Assembly: GCA_964564015.1 (NCBI GenBank)
Contig: CAZLZR010000019.1
Location: forward strand, 1 to 64,000
Direction: 5' to 3'
Source: Acetivibrio sp964564015
GTDB lineage: Bacteria; Bacillota; Clostridia; Acetivibrionales; Acetivibrionaceae
DNA: 64,000 nucleotides
Part shown: positions 17,780 to 27,413 of the stretch, piece by piece
Position numbering within the stretch: position 1 is the first letter of the stretch
Layout: each line of letters starts with the position of its first letter
Notes under the pieces: generated by a model
Told to the model about the DNA's origin: nothing
Seen by the model: only the letters and a program-made list of their open reading frames with translations
Databases searched by the model: none
Position numbers and translations under genes: made by a program

Positions 17780-17872
17780 AACCTGTTTTACTGTCAAATG
17801 ATGTAATGCTTGACCTGATTTTTTGCGAAGGTCTTGCTAATTACGTCGTTTGATACTAAAACAACAGGCACA
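17780..17872. repeat. Palindromic repeat element, compact copy
   Basis: The left end ACCTGTTTTACTGTCAAATG and the right end, read in reverse, share an imperfect terminal inverted repeat of about 30 bases. The middle reads GCTTGACCTGATTTTTTGCG then AAGGTCTTGC. The same ends and middle occur in the longer copy at 43148-43366. It encodes no transposase, which suggests a MITE-like or structured repeat. It sits 34 bases after the cas1 stop. A 55-codon minus-strand frame (17794-17961, GTG start) runs through the right end, but I cannot assign it. Confidence 0.65.
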
Positions 17873-18048
17873 CCTTCTAGTCCGAAGTCATATTCTCGAC
17901 ATACCTTAAAGAAAAGTGAAGTCTTTCCGGTTATACGCCAATCTGCTTTGAATTGCGACACTCATATGTTATAATGTTCAATAGTAGAAATACGCCGACT
18001 ATAAGAATGATTTGCAAACGAAAATATATTGATCTTGGAGCGGAATAA

Positions 18049-20211
18049 ATGGGAAATATAGAGGACACAACCAACAAAATTGAAAATCACAATCTGGAAA
18101 TGGCCTTCAATTTTGTTCAATATACCAATAAGAATGTTTTTCTGACCGGAAAAGCCGGTACCGGGAAAACTACTTTTCTGCACAATTTAAAAAGGGTATC
18201 GCCAAAACGTATGGTGGTTGTGGCACCGACAGGAGTGGCCGCTATCAATGCCGGAGGAGTTACCATTCACTCGTTTTTTCAGCTGCCCTTCGGACCCTTT
18301 GTCCCTTCCGGGAATGATGAATACAATAATGAAAACAGGAACATACAGAAGTTTTCCCGAGAAAAGATTAATATCCTTCGAAGTATGGATCTGCTGGTAA
18401 TTGATGAAATCAGTATGGTGCGTGCCGATATGCTTGATGCCATAGATGATGTATTAAGGAGATTCAAAAACAGGAATAAGCCCTTTGGTGGAGTTCAATT
18501 GCTTATGATAGGTGACATCCAACAGTTGGCACCGGTCATAAAAGATGACGAATGGGCTATTTTGAAGCAATGGTATCAGTCCATATATTTTTTTAACAGC
18601 AGGGCACTTATGATGACCCAGTATATAAGTATAGAATTAACCCATATATACAGGCAAAGTGATTCTGAGTTCATCGGTTTGCTCAACAAAGTCCGGGATA
18701 ACAGAATTAATGCCGATGTATTAAGCCAACTCAATAAAAGATATAACCCCGATTTTGCAAAGAAAATACCCGATGGATATATCATGCTGACCACACACAA
18801 CTATCAGGCAAAGTCGATAAATGAAAGAAAACTTGCACAGATTGATGCTACCCAACACCGTTTCAAAGCACTAACCAACGGTGATTTTCCTGAATACTCA
18901 TTTCCTACCGATAATGAGCTTGTGTTGAAAGAAGGAGCTCAGGTAATGTTTGTAAAGAACGATACCTCCAGAGAAAAACTGTTTTATAACGGTAAAATAG
19001 GGGTTATCGAAAAAATAAGCAAGGACAGCATACGTGTAAAGTGCGGCGGGGATGAGGACAGCATTACTGTTGAACAAGTTGAATGGCAGAATATTAAATA
19101 TTCCATCAATGAAACCACCGAAGAGATTCAGGAGGAAGTTGCCGGGACTTTTGTTCAGTACCCCTTGAAACTTGCGTGGGCAATTACCATTCATAAGAGC
19201 CAGGGACTGACTTTTGACAGAGCCATTATTGATGCAAGTGCCGCATTCGCTCATGGTCAGGTATATGTGGCGTTGAGCCGGTGCAAGACTCTTGAGGGTT
19301 TGGTGCTTGGTTCTGAATTGACGGCAAGGAGCATAGTCAGTGACGCAACAGTTCGGAATTTCTCAATGGAGGTATCAAAGAACCAGCCCGATAGAGTTGA
19401 ACTGGATAAATTCAAATATGATTATCAGAAAGAACTTTTAATGGAGCTGTATGATTTTAGCTGGATTGCGCGGCAGTTGGGATATTGCCGGAAGTTGTAC
19501 AATGAAAATGCAGGTAGTTTACATGAGGGTTTGATGCTTGCAATAGAGCAGATGATGGCAGTTGTTAATACTGATTTGCTAACCGTTTCGGAAAAATTTA
19601 AACCTCAACTCGACAAAATGTTGGAGCTTGCACCTGACGCAGAAAATAATCAACAGTTGCAGGAGCGTATGATGAAGGCGGCAGGTTATTATACGGAAAA
19701 GATAAGTAACGGAGTTTTAAATGTTCTTGAGGATATAACCGTTGAAAGTGATAATAAGAGCGTAAAAAAGAGTGTTGTCAAAGCACTGGAAAAAGTAAAA
19801 ACAGAAATTTTAATAAAGCAGGCTTGTTTTGAACAGTGTAGGCAAGGATTTATAGTGAAGTCCTTTTTGGATGCAAGAGCGAAAGCATCAATAGAGAAGC
19901 CTCAACAAAAGAAGCAGGAAAAGAAGCAGAAGGATGCAGTAAATGAATTTGTATCCAAAGCGATAAGTCATCCTGAGCTGTTTGAGCTTCTTAAAAAGTG
20001 GAGAATGCGCAAGGCAGAGGAGTTTGATCAACCGGCATTTTTTGTTTTACACCAAAAGTGCTTAATTCAGATTGTTGAACAATTACCTTCGACTTTACAA
20101 AAATTACGGAAAATAAAAGGGATCGGAAAGAAGAAAGTGGAAAGCTTTGGGGATGAAATACTTGAAATTATAGATCGTTACTGTGAAGAAAATGGTATTA
20201 AAAGAGGTTAG
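18049..20211 (+). CDS. PIF1-like DNA helicase with HRDC domain
   Basis: This 720-residue superfamily 1B helicase has Walker A LTGKAGTGKTT (34-41) and Walker B LVIDEISM (Asp119-Glu120). GDIQQLAPV and the late motif TIHKSQGLTFDRA (about 380-392), followed by VYVALSRCKTLEGL, complete the core. PIF1 helicases move 5'-3' and resolve G-quadruplexes, R-loops and stalled forks. After a helical middle region, the last 75 residues form an HRDC-type nucleic-acid-binding domain (LPSTLQKLRKIKGIGKKKVE). ATG 18049 has GGAGCGG upstream. polC starts 50 bases after the stop, so the two probably share a transcript. Confidence 0.88.
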   Translation: MGNIEDTTNKIENHNLEMAFNFVQYTNKNVFLTGKAGTGKTTFLHNLKRVSPKRMVVVAPTGVAAINAGGVTIHSFFQLPFGPFVPSGNDEYNNENRNIQKFSREKINILRSMDLLVIDEISMVRADMLDAIDDVLRRFKNRNKPFGGVQLLMIGDIQQLAPVIKDDEWAILKQWYQSIYFFNSRALMMTQYISIELTHIYRQSDSEFIGLLNKVRDNRINADVLSQLNKRYNPDFAKKIPDGYIMLTTHNYQAKSINERKLAQIDATQHRFKALTNGDFPEYSFPTDNELVLKEGAQVMFVKNDTSREKLFYNGKIGVIEKISKDSIRVKCGGDEDSITVEQVEWQNIKYSINETTEEIQEEVAGTFVQYPLKLAWAITIHKSQGLTFDRAIIDASAAFAHGQVYVALSRCKTLEGLVLGSELTARSIVSDATVRNFSMEVSKNQPDRVELDKFKYDYQKELLMELYDFSWIARQLGYCRKLYNENAGSLHEGLMLAIEQMMAVVNTDLLTVSEKFKPQLDKMLELAPDAENNQQLQERMMKAAGYYTEKISNGVLNVLEDITVESDNKSVKKSVVKALEKVKTEILIKQACFEQCRQGFIVKSFLDARAKASIEKPQQKKQEKKQKDAVNEFVSKAISHPELFELLKKWRMRKAEEFDQPAFFVLHQKCLIQIVEQLPSTLQKLRKIKGIGKKKVESFGDEILEIIDRYCEENGIKRG

Positions 20212-20261
20212 GGGCAAAAACAGAGCGGATCGGTATACTAAAAAGTGTTGGAGGAATAGCC

Positions 20262-23200
20262 TTGGAAAGCAACATGAAAAGAGTAAATGATATTTTTGGT
20301 GATTATAAAGCAGAGGGTAATATAAGTACGGCAATGGTAGAAGCTGCTATCTTAAAGAAGAAAAGTAAGGTTCTAGAGATTAAACTCTGTTCTGATAAAT
20401 ATATTGATGTCAAGGAACTTGAAGGACTTAATACCTTTATAAAGAAAAGGTTTTGCATAAATGATACTGAAATTACTGTAGAATACACCGAAGGAACGGA
20501 TAAAAAGCCCATAGAGAAAGAGATTAAAAATATTGTTACGGCTATGTCATGCAAACACCCTATTTTGAAAGCTGTCATAAAAGATACCGAATTTGAAGTG
20601 ACAAACAATATAATAAACTTTAATTTTAAAATAGTTGCAGCCGATCTCTTAACTGCCATGGGGTATGATAAAAAAATCAGTGACACTATAAAAAAATTGT
20701 ATGGCACAACATATAAAATTAATTTTGTTGACAAAGCCAGCAGTGAAGAATTAAAAAGGCTTACGGAAGAGACCCGTGAAAAGGGAATGCAGATTGTCAA
20801 GGAACAAGTCAAGGCGGCGCTTAGCAATAATGCACCCACTGTGCCTCAGGAGGCTCCACCGGTAAAACAGGAGAAAAGCGCGGAAAACGGTGAAAAGAAG
20901 GAAGTAACACCTTTGATACTGGGTAGGAATGCAAATATAAAGGAACCTGTAATTAAAATCACCGATATTGTACCCGATGAGGGAAGGGTGGCTATAACGG
21001 GTGAGATATTTAATATTGAATCAAAGGAATTAAAAAGCGGAAAAACTCTGGTTTCCTTTGCTTTATACGACGGCTCCGCCTCTATGACTTGTAAGGCTTT
21101 CATCAAGCCGGGTGGAGACGGAGAGGTTTTATCCAGGCTCAAGAAGGCCAAAGGGGTTAAACTTGCCGGAGAAGCCAGCAATAGCAAATTTTCCGGAGAA
21201 ATTGAGTTTATAGCCAATACCATAGTTGAAACGGACGGCTTAAAGAAGACAAAGAGACAGGACAATTCAGAAGTTAAGAGAGTGGAACTGCACATGCATA
21301 CCCAGATGAGCCAGATGGACGCTATGTCAAGTGCCACCGACTTAATAAAAAGGGCTATGAGTTGGGGAATGAAATCCATTGCCATTACGGATCATGGTGT
21401 GGTACAGGCTTTTCCCGAAGCTCACAAGCTTTTAGGGAGAAATAATCCCGACATGAAGGTTATATATGGAGTAGAGGCCTATCTGGCACCGGATAAAAAG
21501 CCCACCGTAACAAATCCAAAAGGACAGAGTATTGACACTACATACTGCGTACTGGACCTGGAGACTACGGGCTTTTCGCCGATAACGGAGAAAATTACCG
21601 AAATAGGTATCATGAAACTCAAGGATGGAAAGGTAACAGATCAATTCAGTTGCTTTGTAAATCCTGAAAAGCCCATTCCGGCAAGAGTTGTTGAGGTTAC
21701 CGGTATTACCGATTATATGGTGCAGGATGCCGAAACTATAGAAAAGGTATTTCCAAAAATACTGGAGTTTATCGAAGGAAGCGTTCTGGTGGCTCATAAT
21801 GCTGATTTTGATATAGGTTTCTTAAAGCATAATGCAGCGGTATTGGGCTACGATTTTGACTTTACGTATTTAGATACCTTAGCCTTGGCTAAGGATATCT
21901 TTCCTGATTATAAATCCTATAAACTGGGAAGGATTGCAAAAAACCTCGGGATAAAGGTTGAGGTTGCTCACAGAGCTTTAGATGATGTGGATACCACTGT
22001 CAAGGTGTTTAATATTATGCTTGAAAAGCTGAAGGACAGAGGTGCGGAAAAACTTGAGGATATAGACATATTTGGTTCTGATGAAAAAGCTAAGAAGGAA
22101 GAGTATAAAAAACTCAATACTTATCATGCCATAATACTGGCAAAGAATTATGTGGGATTAAAGAATCTGTACAAACTGGTTTCTTACTCGCATCTGGATT
22201 ATTTCTACAAGAAGCCGCGTATATTAAAGAGCATATATAAGAAATACTCCGAAGGTCTGATTTTAGGAAGCGCATGTAGTGAAGGCGAGCTTTTTCAGGC
22301 AATTTTACGTGGAAAATCCGATCAAGAAATCGAGGCTATTGCAAAGGATTATGATTATCTGGAAATTCAGCCTCTGGGAAATAATAATTATTTAGTAAGA
22401 AAAGAGGAGGTTCCCGACAAGGAATATATAAAGGAGATCAACAGGAAAATCGTCGAGCTTGGAGAGACCCTAAACAAGCCTGTGGTGGCTACGGGAGATG
22501 TTCACTTCTTAGATCCGGAGGATGAGATATACAGGCGTATACTCGAAGCAGGGCAGGGCTATGATGATGCAGACATGCAGCCACCTTTATATCTAAGGAC
22601 AACCAATGAAATGCTTGAGGAATTTTCCTATTTAGGAGATGAAAAGGCTTATGAAGTGGTGGTCACAAACACAAACCTTATAGCAGATATGTGTGAACAA
22701 ATAAGCCCCATTTCGCCGGAAAAATGTCCTCCGCATATTGAAGGCTGCGAGCAGACCATTAAGGATATCACCTTTGGAAAGGCACATGAATTATATGGAG
22801 ATCCTTTGCCGGAAATTGTTCAGGTAAGGCTTGACAGGGAACTTGATTCCATCATAAAGAATGGGTTCTCAGTAATGTACATAATTGCTCAGAAGTTGGT
22901 ATGGAAATCAAATGAGGACGGATATCTTGTAGGTTCGAGGGGGTCTGTAGGCTCGTCAGTTGTGGCATATATGACCGGAATAACAGAAGTAAATGCCCTG
23001 CCACCTCATTACAGGTGCCCTGCCTGCAAATATTCAGATTTTACAGACTACGGCTATAATAACGGCTTTGACCTGCCGGATAAAGCTTGTCCTGTCTGTG
23101 GAGAAAAGCTTGCCAAGGATGGAATAGACATCCCGTTTGAAACCTTCTTAGGCTTTGATGGGGATAAGGAGCCGGATATAGACTTAAACTTTTCAGGAGA

Positions 23201-24617
23201 ATATCAGGCAAAAGCGCATAAATATACAGAGGTCATTTTCGGAAAAGGTACAACCTTTAAGGCCGGTACTGTTGGTACAATTGCGGATAAAACGGCCTTC
23301 GGCTATGTGAAGAAGTATTTTGAGGAGAAAAATATCCATGTAAACAAGGCGGAAATTGAAAGAATTTCAAAAGGCTGTACAGGCATAAAGAGAACCACGG
23401 GACAACACCCCGGAGGTATAATTGTCGTGCCAAAGGGCAGGGAGATATTTGAATTCTGCCCGGTGCAGCATCCTGCCGATGACCCGGATTCAGACATTAT
23501 AACAACGCATTTTGATTATCACTCAATAGATCAGAACCTTTTGAAGCTGGATATACTAGGGCATGATGATCCGACAATGATCAGAATGCTGCAGGATCTT
23601 ACCGGAGTGGATCCTAAAACTATTCCAATGGATGACAAGAAGACCATGTCCTTGTTTTCATCAACAGAAGCTTTGGGCGTAACACCCCAGCAGATAAATT
23701 CCAAGGTTGGAACCTTTGGTGTTCCTGAATTTGGCACAAAGTTTGTAAGGGGAATGCTATTAGATACAATGCCCAAACAATTTGCAGACCTTATATGTAT
23801 ATCAGGTCTTTCTCACGGTACCGATGTATGGCTTGGAAATGCAAAGGATCTGATTGATGCCGGTACCGTTACTTTGAGTGAGGCAGTGTGTACAAGGGAT
23901 GACATTATGGTGTATCTCATGAAAAAAGGACTTCCTCCCGGTGCTGCCTTTAAGATAATGGAGACTGTCCGTAAAGGAAAGGCACTAAAAGAGCCAAAGT
24001 GGCCTGAATATGAGGCGTTAATGAGAAAACATGAAGTGCCCGAATGGTATATAGATTCCTGTAAAAAAATTAAATACATGTTTCCTAAGGCTCATGCTTG
24101 CGCGTATATTATGATGGCCTTCAGAATAGCCTGGTTTAAGGTGCATATACCTTTGGCTTATTATGCAGCCTATTTTTCCATCAGGGCAAAGGCCTTTGAT
24201 GCAGAATTTATGATAAATGGAAAAGAGGTTGTAAAGCAAAAGATGAAGGAAATTGAAATGCAGGGAAATCAAGCTGCTAATAAGGATAAGGATATGTATG
24301 ACGATTTGGAATTGGTACTGGAAATGTACGAAAGGGGCTTTAAGTTCCTCCCAATCGACTTATATAAATCCCATGCCACAAACTTCCTTATTGAGGAGGA
24401 TGGCTTAAGACCGCCACTAAATAGTATATCAGGTATGGGAAATGTTGCAGCGGAAGGTATTTACACGGCCTTCAAGGAGGGAGGACCTTTTAGTTCTATA
24501 GATGACTTGAAGACACGCGCTAAAATTGGTAATTCAACTTTGGATTCACTTGAGAAATTCGGTTGTTTAAGAGGTCTCCCGAAAAGCAACCAAATGAGCT
24601 TTTTTGATATGATGTAA
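20262..24617 (+). CDS. polC: DNA polymerase III alpha subunit, PolC type
   Basis: PolC is the replicative polymerase of low-GC Gram-positives and includes its own proofreading exonuclease. Domain order in this 1451-residue chain is: N-terminal domain; OB fold (about 225-320); PHP domain starting at ELHMHTQM (His344); inserted DEDD exonuclease beginning YCVLDLETTGF (Asp432); rest of PHP; palm with SRGSVGSSVVAYMTG, a zinc-binding insert (CPACK and CPVCGEK) and the catalytic DID at 972-974; then fingers and C-terminal helix-hairpin-helix region. The length matches the family. Start TTG 20262 has TTGGAGGAA upstream; ATG 20274 is an alternative. Linkage to a PIF1-HRDC helicase is notable. Confidence 0.98.
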   Translation: MESNMKRVNDIFGDYKAEGNISTAMVEAAILKKKSKVLEIKLCSDKYIDVKELEGLNTFIKKRFCINDTEITVEYTEGTDKKPIEKEIKNIVTAMSCKHPILKAVIKDTEFEVTNNIINFNFKIVAADLLTAMGYDKKISDTIKKLYGTTYKINFVDKASSEELKRLTEETREKGMQIVKEQVKAALSNNAPTVPQEAPPVKQEKSAENGEKKEVTPLILGRNANIKEPVIKITDIVPDEGRVAITGEIFNIESKELKSGKTLVSFALYDGSASMTCKAFIKPGGDGEVLSRLKKAKGVKLAGEASNSKFSGEIEFIANTIVETDGLKKTKRQDNSEVKRVELHMHTQMSQMDAMSSATDLIKRAMSWGMKSIAITDHGVVQAFPEAHKLLGRNNPDMKVIYGVEAYLAPDKKPTVTNPKGQSIDTTYCVLDLETTGFSPITEKITEIGIMKLKDGKVTDQFSCFVNPEKPIPARVVEVTGITDYMVQDAETIEKVFPKILEFIEGSVLVAHNADFDIGFLKHNAAVLGYDFDFTYLDTLALAKDIFPDYKSYKLGRIAKNLGIKVEVAHRALDDVDTTVKVFNIMLEKLKDRGAEKLEDIDIFGSDEKAKKEEYKKLNTYHAIILAKNYVGLKNLYKLVSYSHLDYFYKKPRILKSIYKKYSEGLILGSACSEGELFQAILRGKSDQEIEAIAKDYDYLEIQPLGNNNYLVRKEEVPDKEYIKEINRKIVELGETLNKPVVATGDVHFLDPEDEIYRRILEAGQGYDDADMQPPLYLRTTNEMLEEFSYLGDEKAYEVVVTNTNLIADMCEQISPISPEKCPPHIEGCEQTIKDITFGKAHELYGDPLPEIVQVRLDRELDSIIKNGFSVMYIIAQKLVWKSNEDGYLVGSRGSVGSSVVAYMTGITEVNALPPHYRCPACKYSDFTDYGYNNGFDLPDKACPVCGEKLAKDGIDIPFETFLGFDGDKEPDIDLNFSGEYQAKAHKYTEVIFGKGTTFKAGTVGTIADKTAFGYVKKYFEEKNIHVNKAEIERISKGCTGIKRTTGQHPGGIIVVPKGREIFEFCPVQHPADDPDSDIITTHFDYHSIDQNLLKLDILGHDDPTMIRMLQDLTGVDPKTIPMDDKKTMSLFSSTEALGVTPQQINSKVGTFGVPEFGTKFVRGMLLDTMPKQFADLICISGLSHGTDVWLGNAKDLIDAGTVTLSEAVCTRDDIMVYLMKKGLPPGAAFKIMETVRKGKALKEPKWPEYEALMRKHEVPEWYIDSCKKIKYMFPKAHACAYIMMAFRIAWFKVHIPLAYYAAYFSIRAKAFDAEFMINGKEVVKQKMKEIEMQGNQAANKDKDMYDDLELVLEMYERGFKFLPIDLYKSHATNFLIEEDGLRPPLNSISGMGNVAAEGIYTAFKEGGPFSSIDDLKTRAKIGNSTLDSLEKFGCLRGLPKSNQMSFFDMM

Positions 24618-24732
24618 TCGGTGAGCTTCTCAGATAATTATATATTATTGCATGAAATAAACTTGCATATTTTGCCGATATGCTTTATGTATTATTTTGA
24701 AATTAATCTCTGGAGCTAAAGGAGAGATAAAA

Positions 24733-25551
24733 ATGTCAAGATTAGCAATGAAGCTATTGGTAATAGCGAGCATTGGCATTATGATTCTGTTGAATGGATG
24801 TGCATCTTCGGGTCTGGCAGAAAAGCAGGATTCAGAAATATCAAAAGCAAGTCCAACGGAGACAATACCTGAAGAAAGTGTTGAAGAGTTGGAACCCTTA
24901 GTAACATCAGGATTAAGTGACCCACTTGAAGAACAAAGTCCAATGACTACAAACAGTGAAGTTGATACTTCCGAAACTAAAGGTGAATATACAGAAGCAA
25001 TAAAAGGTACTCCTGTTATTGATGGGACAATGGATGCGATTTGGGAAAAAGCGAATATTGTAAATACAAAAACTGTAATAAATCCGGACTCTGCTACAGC
25101 AAAAATAAGAACGATGTGGGATACTGACTACTTATATGTGTATGCAGAAATTACAGATAGTGTACTTAGTGCTGTTAACATTAATGCATGGGAGCAAGAT
25201 TGTTTTGAAGTTTTTATCGATCAGAATTATGGAAGGACTTTATATTATGAAGAGGATGATGCTCAATATCGTATCAACTTTGAAAATGTTTTATCCGGTG
25301 GTGGTAGAGTAGAGTTGACTTTATTTAAATCGGCTGTTACTGTTGTACAGGGTGGATACGTAGTAGAAGCAGCCATTCCATTTAGTATAGTCAAGGGGAA
25401 TGCAAATAACTTAATTGGAGTTGATTTTCTAGTTAATGATGATAATGGTTCCGGTGTAAGAACGGGGCAGAGTCACTGGAATGATACTACAAATGCTGCG
25501 TGGCAATCAACTGATGTATATGGAACGATAAAACTGATAGATGAAAATTAA
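24733..25551 (+). CDS. Lipoprotein with CBM9-like carbohydrate-binding domain
   Basis: The N-terminus is a lipoprotein signal with lipobox LLNGC, so the protein should be anchored outside the membrane. About 60 residues rich in Ser, Thr and Glu act as a linker. The rest (about 85-272) is a family 9 carbohydrate-binding or DOMON-like sandwich: GTPVIDGTMDAIWEKANIV, RTMWDTDYLYVYAEITD, WEQDCFEVFIDQN and VEAAIPFS. CBM9 modules of xylanases bind reducing ends of sugars. No catalytic domain is present, so it may be a surface sugar-binding protein. ATG 24733 follows AAAGGAGAG. It is an isolated gene after polC. Confidence 0.85.
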   Translation: MSRLAMKLLVIASIGIMILLNGCASSGLAEKQDSEISKASPTETIPEESVEELEPLVTSGLSDPLEEQSPMTTNSEVDTSETKGEYTEAIKGTPVIDGTMDAIWEKANIVNTKTVINPDSATAKIRTMWDTDYLYVYAEITDSVLSAVNINAWEQDCFEVFIDQNYGRTLYYEEDDAQYRINFENVLSGGGRVELTLFKSAVTVVQGGYVVEAAIPFSIVKGNANNLIGVDFLVNDDNGSGVRTGQSHWNDTTNAAWQSTDVYGTIKLIDEN

Positions 25552-25589
25552 GTAATTGTATGAAATTACTCTATATAAAGTATTGGAAT

Positions 25590-25646
25590 AATTCCTGCCA
25601 ATATTTCAGGTTTTATGCATTAAACTGGCTAATATTGGTGGGAATT
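25590..25646. terminator. Hairpin after the CBM9 lipoprotein
   Basis: AATTCCTGCCAATATT (25590-25605) pairs with AATATTGGTGGGAATT (25631-25646), with two G-T pairs and a 25-base loop. It lies 40 bases past the stop. There is no long T-run, so it may be a weak or bidirectional terminator. Confidence 0.5.
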
Positions 25647-25683
25647 GTTAATCATCACTAGTTCACTGGAAGAATCCAATGTA

Positions 25684-25974
25684 TCATATAACTTGCTTTT
25701 CTAACTTATTTGATGATTCACCTGATTTTATTACCTTTTCTTCTATGTCCTTAACTGTATCATTTATTCTGTATATTGTTTCGAGTTTTTTTGGGTTTTC
25801 TTAGAATATAAGAATGCTTAAGGAATCTAAACTGTCCTCCTAATCCAAAGAAGAATTTATGTAATTAATTCCATTAAAATTAGAGGATTTGGTAGAAATA
25901 TGTAGAATATAAATATTACGCTCATCAAGTATGTGTTTGAAGTCTGTTTTGTCTTTCTGATTTAGGATAATAAT
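25684..25974 (-). pseudogene. Decayed gene with two in-frame stops
   Basis: On the minus strand one frame reads protein-like sequence throughout: IIILNQKDKTDFKHILDERN, then STKSSNFNGINYINSSLD, a TAG (25840-25842), EDSLDSLSILIF, a TAA (25801-25803), and finally NPKKLETIYRINDTVKDIEE with KSGESSNKLEKQVI to a stop at 25684. The continuity across both stops points to a recently inactivated gene rather than chance. The end looks coiled-coil. I do not recognise the family. This explains most of the 560-base gap before the next lipoprotein gene. Confidence 0.5.
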
Positions 25975-26113
25975 TCAAAGCTATAAAATTATATTACATT
26001 TTCTGGCGCAATCTCCAACAGATAAACAATGTCCAGTGCTGTTACTTATGAGGTAACTTGCTAATAAGGTGTGCATATAAATTCTGACGGAAATAATGGA
26101 GGAGGATTTATTA

Positions 26114-27382
26114 ATGAAAAAAGCAATCGCATTGTTGCTTGTTCTTACGCTGTGCAGCGCCGGATTTGCGGGCTGTAGCGGAGGCGAAGATAGTCCGACC
26201 GGAAAAAGAGAGATTTCCCCACCCGGAACATCTCAAGAAAAAAACCAGGACGATTTGCAGGATGAAAGTCAAGCTGAAGAAGATCCATCAACACTATCGG
26301 TTCTTCCTGAGGGCACGATCTCATCACTGGATGAAATAAAGCAGAATGCCATTTCTTCAGGATATAAAACTACTGAACTGGAAAAAATTCAAAAGGAAGA
26401 GATGGAAAAAGAAGGGGAAACCTTTGTTGGTGGTTTTAATATAATTATTGGCAGTACACACATTCCTGTGATGGAGTTTGCAACGCCGAACGATGCTCAG
26501 TTATTCGCAGATTTTGTAAACGAGGCGGGGTACAACGTTGCGATCGTAAATGGCCGGTTCTTAACTTCTGTGGATGCCACTAAGGGTATTATTAAAGACG
26601 AGCAGTTGCAAGCGGATTTGGAAAAAATAATGGATGCCAAAGCACAGGTTCAGGATCAATGGTCGGATACAGAAGATGTTGCGACCGATACTACCGACTA
26701 TAAAAGTGCTTTCGCGCTTTTAGATAATATCAATAAGTTCATGAACACGTTGTTGCAACAATCATTGACAAAAAACAATAAGACACACCCTATGGGAGAT
26801 CCTCAAAACACTGATGGCGTTATTCCGCTCATGTTTGGGTTACCTGCATTAGGCTTTACCGCCTATTTCGGCGAGGATGAATCATATTATGAAGGGATTG
26901 TGTCGGCAGCTGAGATATATGGAATAATGGAAGCTAAGGTGACACGTAACGCGACCAACGATTATACGTTATCCGGCAAGGAACCGGGCAAAAAATTGCC
27001 CTATGAGATTAATGGAATATACGACCCTGCCACCCGCAGCTTGCGTATGGTGGAAAAGACCGATGGGACGGTAACCGAGTTTTTGGAATTCGTACCTTTA
27101 GAGGGTGACCAATATGCTTTTCAAACAAGTAAGGAACGTGCAATTGTTATTTATAAAAACGGAAAACTTGAATCCTTTACGTATACTAAAATAAGCTATG
27201 GTGATACCGACTACAACAGCCAATCTGATAGCATCTACTATGACGGTATGGGTGCAACTGATGAATGGGTTGCTTCCAGGGGCGAAGATGGATACGAAGA
27301 ATTTTACTCTTTTACTGGCAAGTCAATCAAACTAAATGTTAACACTTTCAGCGGAAGAGTGAAAGTCGAGATTCCTGTCTGA
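26114..27382 (+). CDS. Lipoprotein of unknown function, 422 aa
   Basis: A lipoprotein signal (MKKAIALLLVLTLCSAGFAGC) is followed by a Ser/Pro/Gln/Glu-rich linker and a soluble extracytoplasmic domain without a recognised family. Features include GGFNIIIGSTHIPVMEF and FADFVNEAGYNVAIVNGRF near residues 110-155, and a later beta-rich region with EINGIYDPATRSLRMVEK and YDGMGATDEWVASRGEDGYE. ATG 26114 is chosen because GGAGGAGG lies 9 bases upstream; an ATG at 26096 would overlap that site. The next gene begins 31 bases after the stop, so it heads a three-gene operon of exported proteins. Confidence 0.75.
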   Translation: MKKAIALLLVLTLCSAGFAGCSGGEDSPTGKREISPPGTSQEKNQDDLQDESQAEEDPSTLSVLPEGTISSLDEIKQNAISSGYKTTELEKIQKEEMEKEGETFVGGFNIIIGSTHIPVMEFATPNDAQLFADFVNEAGYNVAIVNGRFLTSVDATKGIIKDEQLQADLEKIMDAKAQVQDQWSDTEDVATDTTDYKSAFALLDNINKFMNTLLQQSLTKNNKTHPMGDPQNTDGVIPLMFGLPALGFTAYFGEDESYYEGIVSAAEIYGIMEAKVTRNATNDYTLSGKEPGKKLPYEINGIYDPATRSLRMVEKTDGTVTEFLEFVPLEGDQYAFQTSKERAIVIYKNGKLESFTYTKISYGDTDYNSQSDSIYYDGMGATDEWVASRGEDGYEEFYSFTGKSIKLNVNTFSGRVKVEIPV

Positions 27383-27413
27383 GAAGTCAGAAAATTGATG
27401 GGAGGCTAAAAGA

